DNA from: Mucilaginibacter sp. KACC 22063
GTDB taxonomy: Bacteria; Bacteroidota; Bacteroidia; Sphingobacteriales; Sphingobacteriaceae
Reading direction: 5' to 3'
DNA length: 64,000 bases
Assembly (NCBI RefSeq): GCF_028736115.1
Contig: NZ_CP117877.1
Span: 2,418,001-2,482,000 of the forward strand
The position numbers and the translations under genes are program-made. Under the pieces are notes generated by a model. It made no database searches. It worked only from the letters and a program-made list of their open reading frames with translations, and was not told the origin of the DNA. Below are positions 9,640 to 19,000 of the stretch, piece after piece (the stretch's first letter is position 1; each line of letters starts with the position of its first letter).

Positions 9640-9680
9640 TAAAAACGCCCTTGATACTTTCGTATAAGGGCATTTTTATT
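9640..9680. terminator. Bidirectional terminator between the permease and tRNA-Gly
   Basis: GCCCTT and ATAC pair with GTAT and AAGGGC around a TTTC loop (one bulged G), flanked by an A-run on the left and a T-run on the right, so it can serve the permease on + and the tRNA on -. Confidence 0.75.
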
Positions 9681-9684
9681 GATG

Positions 9685-9757
<73 letters not shown>

Positions 9758-9911
9758 AGGGTTGTTTTGATAACAAAGCCCCGATGTGTTTAGCATCAAG
9801 GCTTTATGCGGGCAAAGATATAAATCTTCAGGTATTCTTAAAAATGTTTTTCAACTTTTGCCATCCTATGCGTTTACCTGCCTGATTTTGAGCTGATAAA
9901 AATTATAATCT

Positions 9912-12080
9912 TTAATAATTTGATAACAGTTGCTCAAGTGTAGCGCAATTCATATTCACTATTTTTTTGCCACCTTTAATTAAAAAGAACTCTGTACGTC
10001 GGTTTACCTGGTGCTCAGCTTCAGAACAGTTTACGCCGTCTGGGCAGTTTGTAATCAGGTTATTCTCGCCAAAGTGTTCTGTAAATAATCTTGAAGCATC
10101 TATGCCCTGGTTAACCAAGTATTCTTTCGCCGATGCAGAACGCCTTGAAGATAAGGCCATATTATAAGCCTTTGATTCGCGGCTGTCGCAATAGCTGGCC
10201 AATACCAGTTTCAGATCAGGATGCGCCTTCATCAGCTTTATGATCTTGCTCATTTCCGGCTTGGCATCATCGCGTACAACCGATTTATCTAAGTCCCAAT
10301 AAATCCTGTTAATGGTGAACTGCCGTTTAACCGCATCGCAGTTAAAATTTGGATTGTGTTGCGTATAAAGCGGATCAAGCTGCCTGATCTTGAGTACCAC
10401 GTTAATAGTAGTATCATGGTAAATGCCTTTGGTGCTGATGATTTTACGGACCGTGCTGTATCCGTCGTTGGTGACGCTTATCTGGTAGTTTACATCGCTG
10501 TTAATCAGGTAGTCAAAATCGCAAAGCATGTCTGAGTTTGGCGCCTGTGTCGCTGTCGGGCTAACATTGATATAGTTGTAGCAAACTACTTCGTTGGTTA
10601 CAGAATCTAATACTGTTCCATGCAGTTTGATCTGGATGTCGAGGTGGTTTACACTATAAATATCGTCGCTGCCCTCGCGGTTGCTGGTAAAATAACCTTT
10701 GGTACCATCAGGACTGCGGATCAATCCAAAATCATCAACAGACGAGTTAATAGGCGTGCCCAGGTTAACAGGCGTTTGCAATGGTGTCCAATCGTCAACA
10801 GCTACTTTAAAAATATCCAGTCCGCCTAAGCCAGGCAGCCCGTTTGATGAAAAGTAAAGCGTTTTGTTATCGTAAAGGGTAGGGAACAACTCGTCGCCGG
10901 GTGTATTTACGATAGGCCCCATATTTACCGGCTTTTCCCACGCCATATTTACGCTTGGGCGTTTGGTATAATACAGGTCTGTACCACCATAACCACCTGG
11001 CATGTCCGATGCAAATATCATGACGGTACCGCCGTTGTTTAATGCCGGATGCCCAACAGAGTATTCGTCGTTGTTATAAGGGAAAGGCTGAATGTCTTTA
11101 TATTCCGGCGCAATGGCTGTAAACATTTTAAGTTTGTTTATACCGTCGCGGCTTTTGTGGTAGGCAGCTTTGTAATAATTGTTGCGTGTGAAAATAATAG
11201 AGCCGTTTGGCAATATAGCCGCTGAACCCTCATGATATTTAGTGTTGATTTCACCCTCAAGCAGCTTAGGTTCCAGGCGTTCTGATTTATTAAAGCCAAA
11301 GGTGTCTATAAAGAACCGGGGATTATAGTTACCCACCGTACGCGAATCGTTACTGGTAGGGGCGGTATCATCATCGTTTATTCTGTAAGCTTTATGCTTT
11401 TTACCAGTTGCGTAACGAGATGATATGTTCCTTAATTTCTCAACGTCCAATGATTTAATATCGTGCAGATCTTTTACATAATACAAATCGCTGAAGGGGG
11501 TTTCATCCCAACCGAAAACTGTTTTAAATGCACCGCCAACTTTGCGGTTGCTGGCAAACAAAAGGCCTTTCTGGTAATAAACGGGTGAGTACTCTGATGC
11601 AGGGGTATTGATATTTAAGAAAGAGATATCCCACTCATTTTTATTCTTCAGGAAGTTGTCGATGTCTACATAGAACTTAGTTAAATTCTTACCGCGGCTG
11701 TCTTTTTCAGCCATCTTCATATAGGTTTGGTACCATTCATCGGCCTGCGGGTATTGCCTGTTGTTAGCTAAAGCTTCGGCGTAGTACAATGCCCATTCGG
11801 GTTTTAAAGGTGTATTCTTAGTTAAGCGGGCATACCACAAAAGAGCATCATCGTAGTCCTTAATCAAACGGTAACTGTTGGCAATCAGTTCCTGTGCCTG
11901 CACATTATCCGGGTGATTTTTCAGTTCGGGCTGCAGCAAACGTATGGCAGATACAAACCTTAAAGATTCATATTCTGTGCGGGCAGCTTTAAGCTTATCA
12001 TCTGTTTTCTTTTTTTGCGCTGATGAAAAAAGCGGCAACAAAGAAATTATTATCAGTGCTATGTATAATCTTCTCAGCAT
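9912..12080 (-). CDS. OmpA-family protein with TPR and PD40 repeats (T9SS-associated)
   Basis: 722 residues from the ATG at 12078-12080; this start gives a signal peptide (MLRRLYIALIIISLLPLFSS) and sits 1 bp beyond the upstream stop, so I prefer it to the earlier in-frame codon at 12125. Domains: TPR-like repeats (about 30-130), WD40-like/PD40 strands (about 150-450, for example FASDMPGGYGGTDLYY and FSSNGLPGLGGLDIF), a short carboxypeptidase-regulatory-like region, and a C-terminal OmpA peptidoglycan-binding domain (about 595-705, with LASYCDSRE and VNRRTEF). Such proteins co-occur with PorP/SprF genes and type-B-sorted surface proteins in Bacteroidota. Likely tethers the outer-membrane assembly to peptidoglycan (inference). 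Last gene of a three-gene operon. Confidence 0.9.
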   Translation of the reverse strand: MLRRLYIALIIISLLPLFSSAQKKKTDDKLKAARTEYESLRFVSAIRLLQPELKNHPDNVQAQELIANSYRLIKDYDDALLWYARLTKNTPLKPEWALYYAEALANNRQYPQADEWYQTYMKMAEKDSRGKNLTKFYVDIDNFLKNKNEWDISFLNINTPASEYSPVYYQKGLLFASNRKVGGAFKTVFGWDETPFSDLYYVKDLHDIKSLDVEKLRNISSRYATGKKHKAYRINDDDTAPTSNDSRTVGNYNPRFFIDTFGFNKSERLEPKLLEGEINTKYHEGSAAILPNGSIIFTRNNYYKAAYHKSRDGINKLKMFTAIAPEYKDIQPFPYNNDEYSVGHPALNNGGTVMIFASDMPGGYGGTDLYYTKRPSVNMAWEKPVNMGPIVNTPGDELFPTLYDNKTLYFSSNGLPGLGGLDIFKVAVDDWTPLQTPVNLGTPINSSVDDFGLIRSPDGTKGYFTSNREGSDDIYSVNHLDIQIKLHGTVLDSVTNEVVCYNYINVSPTATQAPNSDMLCDFDYLINSDVNYQISVTNDGYSTVRKIISTKGIYHDTTINVVLKIRQLDPLYTQHNPNFNCDAVKRQFTINRIYWDLDKSVVRDDAKPEMSKIIKLMKAHPDLKLVLASYCDSRESKAYNMALSSRRSASAKEYLVNQGIDASRLFTEHFGENNLITNCPDGVNCSEAEHQVNRRTEFFLIKGGKKIVNMNCATLEQLLSNY

Positions 12081-12081
12081 A

Positions 12082-13014
12082 TTAAAAAAATCGTGGAGAT
12101 ATAATTTTACCTTTAGTAAAGCCAAACTCGTATCTTAACATAATTTCATGGCTGCCAGAGTTGTAGCTAACCAGTTTGGTAGTGCTATGATCGTATGAGT
12201 AACCAATCCTGATCTGTGGCGACACCTGGAATTCAACTAAGCCGGAAATGTCTGCTTTGGTACGGTACATTGCCCCGACGCCTAACACATCTTTAATCCA
12301 TACGGTGCCGTTGATATCGGCCTCAATGGGGGCGCCCTTTACATACTTAATCAATACAGAAGGTTTAAGGTGCAGGTCTTCGCCGACAGGAAACACATAC
12401 CCTGTTGCCAAAAACAGGTGCATATCCTGCCCGGTATAGCCGTTATTGCCTTCTACTGTTAAGTTAGTCAGTTTGTTATTTAGCAATTGAGGCGATGATA
12501 AACCCAGGTAAAATTTATCGGTACTATAATAAACGCCAACCCCAAAATCAAGCAAGGCTTTGTTTACGTTATTGCTGAACGCTAAATCCGGCGAAGCATC
12601 AGATCCTAAATCAACATTGGCAAAGTCAGCACGGTACTGGCTTACGCCACCCTGCAAACCAAGAGCAAGGGTACCTTTGCTCATCCGGATACGATAAGCA
12701 TAACTGATGATACCGCCAGATGTATTGGTGATGCCCAACCTGTCATTGTACACCTGTAAACCCAGGCCGATCTTCTTGTCATCAATAGGGGCGTCCATGG
12801 TAAAGGTGGCGGTTTTTGGCGCACCTTTAATACCGACCCATTGGCTGCGGTATAAAGCCGTTGCAGAAGTTACGTTACGGCTGCCTGCATAAGCGGGGTT
12901 TATGGCAAGTGTGTTAAACATATATTGCGTGTACATAGCCTCCTGCTGTGCCATTACCTTTTCAGCTCCGATAGCCAAAATAAAAGTGATTATAACCAGT
13001 TTGATAGTTCTCAT
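12082..13014 (-). CDS. PorP/SprF-family type IX secretion system membrane protein
   Basis: 310 residues with a signal peptide (cleavage after VMAQ, about residue 23) and the family signature YTQYMFNTLAINPAYAGS at the mature N-terminus, followed by beta-barrel-like strands ending IMLRYEFGF. PorP/SprF proteins are outer-membrane barrels needed for surface attachment or delivery of the SprB-like protein encoded beside them. The ATG overlaps the stop of the preceding 2422-residue gene by one base (TAATG), which suggests translational coupling. The OmpA-like gene follows 1 bp after its stop. Confidence 0.93.
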   Translation of the reverse strand: MRTIKLVIITFILAIGAEKVMAQQEAMYTQYMFNTLAINPAYAGSRNVTSATALYRSQWVGIKGAPKTATFTMDAPIDDKKIGLGLQVYNDRLGITNTSGGIISYAYRIRMSKGTLALGLQGGVSQYRADFANVDLGSDASPDLAFSNNVNKALLDFGVGVYYSTDKFYLGLSSPQLLNNKLTNLTVEGNNGYTGQDMHLFLATGYVFPVGEDLHLKPSVLIKYVKGAPIEADINGTVWIKDVLGVGAMYRTKADISGLVEFQVSPQIRIGYSYDHSTTKLVSYNSGSHEIMLRYEFGFTKGKIISPRFF

Positions 13015-16000
13015 TATTGTCTTTTTAAGGTTATAAATCCAACATATTTATCTGTATCATCTATCCGTATAATGTAATAGTAAGTGCCTTCCGGCAGATC
13101 ATCGCCGATGTGAATGCCCTGGTTGGTTTTACCGTCCCAGTCGTTTTGGTAACTGTTGTTACGGTAAACAAGGTTTCCCCAGCGGTTATAGAACTCAAGT
13201 GATACACGTCGTCCGCTTGTGCCTTCTATCACAAACTTATCGTGTGCACCGTCACCATTTGGTGAGAAGCCTTCAGGTATTTTTATGGTAGGCCGACTTA
13301 ATACAACAGGCGTTGGATTAGACGGGCTGACATTTCCATTAACGTCCGGATCTGGCTGTAATCCGTCTGTAGACTGGTCGGTAGTTGTTGCCCCGGTTAC
13401 TGAAGTTCCGCTTGCATAAGCACGGTTCAGGTAGGTAGCGCCTCCGGTTAAAACCGTTACGTTTACCACCATCTCAATACGTTCAACCTGGTTTCTTACC
13501 AATGGGTTACCGCTTGCAAGCAACTCTGCATTGCTGTTGCCGTCATAGTTGACATTTACCTGTAAGCGGCCCAGCGTCCTGATGCTTTTTACCTGGAACT
13601 GTTCGCTTGGGAATGTAGGGCGCAGGTCGTCTTTGACACTAATATTAGTTAAATCAGTTACCCCGTAGTTACCCACTGTAAATGTGTAGGTAACATCATA
13701 ACTACCATTCAGATTTTTAGCGATGGTGGTCAACGATTTTGCAAGGCCTATCACCGGTTTGTCAGTAATGGCAATATTTACAGTAGCTACGTTTGATGTA
13801 TTGCCGTTTTGATCTTTGATGGTATAAGTGAATTGATCTGTGCCTGTGTAATTGGTAGATGGCACATATGTTACCCTGCCTGTAGATGGATCTAACACTA
13901 CCGTACCGTGTGCAGGCTGACTGATTATGGTAACCGTAGTAGGATCAAGAGGTGCACTGCCCGGGGTATCATTAGCAGGTATATCTATCTGTACCGGCGT
14001 GTTAGGCGTAGTGGTTGCATTATCATTCACTGCAGCCGGACCTTGAGGAATAGTGATAGTCACGTTTGCAATGTTTGAAGTTGCGCCGTTTGCATCCTTA
14101 ACTGTGTAAGTAAAATTATCCGTACCCGAATAACCTGCATTAGGCGTGTAAGTAGCCACTCCGGTTGTTAGGTTGATAGAAACCGTACCATGTAATGGTT
14201 GCTGTATTACCGTTACAGTTGATGGCACTAAAGTACTGTTGCTGCTTACATCATTATTAAGTACAGTAATATTTACTGGGGTATTTTGGCCGGTTACGGC
14301 ACTGTCGTCATTAGCTTGCGGGCCCTTATTAATGGTAATAGTTGCCGTAGCCACATTTGATGTTGCCCCGTTAGAATCCTTAACGGTATAGGTAAACGCA
14401 TCCGTACCGGTATAGCCATTATTTGGTGTATAAGTGGCAACCCCTGTGGTTGGGTTAATTGTTACCTTACCATTTTGCGGCTGCTGAACAACCGTAACTG
14501 TTGATGGCACAATGGTTCCATCTCCGTTTACATCGTTAGTGAGCAGGGTAAGATTAACAGGACTATTAGGGTTGGTTGCCGCATTGTCATTGTTGGCTTG
14601 CGGAGCCTTGTCTATAGTGATATTTGCGGTAGCAACATTTGAAGTACCACCGTTTACATCTTTAACAGTATATGTAAAGGTATCTGGACCAGTATAACCT
14701 GCATTTGGTGTGTAAGTGGCAACCCCAGTAGAAGGGTCCACCGTAACTGTACCATGTTGTGGTTGCTGTGTAATGGTCACGCTTGCAGGGTTAAGATTAC
14801 CTGAGCTTTGTGTATCGTTGCTGATCAGGTTGATAGTTACAGGCGTATTTGCTGGGGTAGCAGCAGCATCGTTGTTTGCAACAGGAGGCGACTGCGGATT
14901 AACAGCTGCCTGGCTGGTATTGTTGTTTGTATTTGACTCGGTATTGCTGCTGCCTATAGTAGCCGTATTGGTGTAATTACCTGTAGGGTTAACCGTAGCA
15001 ATAATTGTTAATGTATTGCTGGCACCATTGGTCATATTTCCAATATTCCAGTTACCGTTAGTGCTGTTGTATGTACCAACAGATGGTGTTGCCGATACAA
15101 ATGTGTAGCCGCTTGGCAACAGGTCGGTAACGTTAACATTTGAAGCTGTTAACGGGCCGTTATTATTTGCTGTTATTGTAAAGGTAACATTGGTGTTTGC
15201 AGGAGGCGTTGGATTTGACACCGTTTGCGTTATACTTAAGTCTACCGAATTATTTATTGCATCAACATCCGTCGCGGTGTTGTTTGCAGGTGTAGAATCT
15301 ATAATGCCTGCCGGAGCCGTAATGGTTGCAGTTGTAGTCAGGTTTCCGGTTTGTGTTGTAGGGACATTAGCAGTAACAGTATAAGTAACAGTTGAACCCG
15401 CAGGCATATTAACCGACTCGTTAATACTACCAGAGCCACTTGCCGCTCCTGTTGCACCACCGCTATAAGTTGCTGTCCATGATCCGGTAACGCCAGATGG
15501 AAGCGGGTAGGAAATTGCGGCCCCGGTTACATTTATAGCTCCTGAGTTTGTGGCTACAACCGTGTAGGTATTGGTCGTACCCGGAACGTAGCTTGTTTTA
15601 CCATCGGTGTTGGTGATACTCAGATCGACTGTGTTTGTTAATACATCTGTATCTGTAGCGGTGTTATTGGCCGGTGTAGGATCTGTAGAGCCTGAAGGTG
15701 TTGTTGCTGTTGCAGTTGTGGTAACGTTTCCTGTTTGTGTAAGCGGAATGTTCAGGGCAACGGTATAAGTAACTGCGCCACCAGCTGGTATATTTACAGT
15801 TTCAATGATACTGCCTGTACCGCTTGCTGTGCCTGTTGCACCGCCGCTAAAGGTGGCCGTCCAGTTACCGGATGTACCATTAGGGAAAGGGTAAGTAACT
15901 GTTGCCCCATTGGCGCTGCTGCTACCTACGTTTGAAACAACTACTGTGTAAGTATTAGCTGTACCCGGAATGTATGTTGCTTTGCCATCGCTGTTAGTAA

Positions 16001-19000
16001 CAGTGAGGTCAACATCACAATTAGCAGTGGTTATTGATATATCATCAAATGTATCAGCGCAGGTGCCGTTGGATATGGTCCACCTGAAAATGTAATTGCC
16101 CGGTATCAGGTTGCTTACTGTAGCATTGTTTGCATTTACAGAGCTGAAAACAGGATCAGCAGCGCCAGACGGTTTATAAACAACCGTCCATGTTCCGGTA
16201 CCTGCCGTTGGTGTATTAGCAGAAAGCACAACAGGATTATTCAAACAATACGATGCATTAGCAGGTCCGGCATCAGCCTGTGAAGGCGCAGCCAGAACCG
16301 AAAAACTTACACTGCTTGTTGAGGTACATTCACTATTGTTGGTGATAGTCCATGTAAAGGTATAAGCCCCCGGTATAAGCCCGCTGGCTGTAGCTGTTGC
16401 GTTGTGTATATTATTAAAAGTTACCGCAGGGCTACCAGAAGGTTGTGCCGTAACCGTCCATGTGCCTACATCATTACCTGTTAAATTGGTGTTGGTAGAA
16501 GCAAGGGTGACTGCCGCAGGCGTATCCGAAGATGGTTCACAAACATTGCTGACTGTTCCGGCATTGGCTACCGCTGGTGTTTGATCTTTTACGGTGACGT
16601 TTACATCTGCCGAAGATGCGGTACACGGCCCGCTGCTGATCGTCCATCTGAAACGGTAAGGGTTTGACGGATCAACAACCAGGTTTGATACTGTTGTTAT
16701 AGGCGAGTTCGGTGCATCAATCGTAGGTGTGCGGGTATCTGATGAACTATTGGGTACAAAAGTCCATGTACCTATGCCTGATGTTGGTGTTGTGCCGGTT
16801 AAAGTGACATTACCTACGCAGGCATTAAGCTGATCCGTCATTGGTTGCGCAACTGTAGGCGGACTATAAACACTGATACGCACGATATCATTGCTTGACA
16901 GGTTACCCTGACAGTTTGCATAGCTTACCGTCCATTGTAACAGGTAGTCGCCCGGAACGGTCAGGTTGTCAAGCGTCGTGCTATTGCTCGATGGATTGTT
17001 AATCGTTGCCACGCTGCCTATGGGGCGGCTTACCAAACTCCATGCACCGGTTCCTACTGTAGGGGCAACAGCGGCAAGCGTTACCGATGTAGTGTTTGCG
17101 ATGCATATTTGCTGGTCTGCACCGGCGTTTGCAATCGATGGCGGTCCCGAAACATTTACAGTTACGTCATCTGTCAGCGTTCCGCAACCGCCTGCATCCT
17201 GGCCTGCTACAGTACCGGTATTAATTGTGTAACGGAATACATAGGTAGCGCCCGGCGTTAAACCTGTTACAATAGCGCTGTTGCCGAAGCCAGATGCTGA
17301 TCCATTTTTACTAATTGTTACCGGGGCAGTGCCTGCCGGTAACGCGGATACTAAAGTCCAGGTACCGTCGCTGCCTTCGTTACCTGCCAATACGGTTGTG
17401 GTTGTATTGCAAAGGTTTTGATCTGCACCTGCATTTGCCGACTGATGTACCACAACAGTAACACTTGTTTCAGAAGGTGAGCATATGGTGCCGTTACTTG
17501 ATCTCCATGTTAATACATATTTCCCTAATATTAGTCCGCTAATGGTTGCCTTTGGATCATTAAGGTTACTGAACGTAGGCGAATTTGGGCCGCTTTGTAC
17601 AACCCACAAACCTTGCCCAACGGTTATCACATTGGCATTTAATGCTGTAGAGGTGGCATCGCAAAGGCTGATGGTACTAATGTTATCTACATGTGCATTT
17701 GACGGGGTAGGCCTGTCGGTTAAATTATATGAAATTTCTGCAAATGAAGTTGAGCAGGCATTATTGGTTATGGTATACCTGAATTTGTACCTGCCTTCGG
17801 CCAAACCCGAAATTGTGGTTGATGTGCCATTCGGCGAACTAATAGTCACACCGCCAGGCCCTTCAGTTTGTGTCCAGGTTCCTACTTCGCCGGGTCGCAG
17901 GGCCGCATTGGTAGCGTTAAGTGTTATGGGATCAAGCCCGCATTGATCTGTTGCAGTTGTACCACCGTTGATCTGTGCCTGCGTAGTTGGAGGAGATGTG
18001 GTGATCACAACCGTATCCCTTGAAGAAATACAGCCGCCTTTTGTAAGCTGCCATTCAAACCTGTAAGTGCCATTAACAGCTCCTGTAACTGTTTGTGTAT
18101 TGGCATTAGTGTAAGCCGGGGTATTTGGGCTGCCTGCTACTAATGTCCATATCCCTGTCTCTCCTGCATCGGGGGCGTTACCGTTTAAAGTAAAGCTGGT
18201 AGTGCCTGATGGCAAGCACTGATCGGTGCCGGCTGCTGCCTGCTTAGGTCCTGCTGTCGCATTTGTGCTTACAGCCACATCATCGCTGATACTGCCGCAA
18301 CTGTTCAAGATCGTCCAACGGAAAGTATAGGTCTTATTTGCTAATAGGCCGGATACTAATGTGTTATGATCGTTAATATCCGCAAATGTAATACTGCTTG
18401 CAGGCGTTGCTGGGCTTTCTGAAACAATGCTCCATGTTCCTTTTTCCGTTGTTGCCGGTGCGTCTGCATTTAATTTAACGGGCGTTGCATAGCAGTTTGT
18501 AAAGTCAGCGCCAGCATATACATGCGTAGGCGGCGAAGCAACAATAACACTTACATCAGATTGTGAATTACCGCAATCAGCTCCGCCACCGGTAACTATC
18601 CATCTAAAAACATATACACCGCTGGTGAGGTTTGATATGGCGGTGTTGTTTAAGCTTCGGTTGGCAATAACAGCGGTATTAGGGCCGCTTACCTGTGTCC
18701 ATTGCCCGTTACCTGCATCATCAGCCAGAGGGGCGTTACCTGCAAGGGTGGCGCTTGTTGTACCGCAGGCCAGTAACTGTGAGGTGCCGGCATTTGCCTG
18801 ATAAGGCGATTTGGAAACAACAATGGCAATATCCTTGTAAGCATCTGAACATCCGCCCGAGGCATCATCATTGTAACGCCTGAACCTGATAATATAGGTA
18901 CCGATCTTGTTCATACCCACAATTGGCTGAAGGTTATCGGCAGCGGTTGTAAAGTTATTAATTCCGGCGTTGGCTTGTAATTGCGAACCAGCCGGCGCGC

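Noticed and set aside
13770..16020. Tandem repeats mistaken for a CRISPR array
   Set aside because: Units are 280-380 bp, in frame, and encode Ig-like/DUF11 modules; no short repeat-spacer pattern.
17485..17946. 153-codon frame opposite the giant surface-protein gene
   Set aside because: One of many shadow frames caused by biased Thr/Ala/Gly codons of the repeats.
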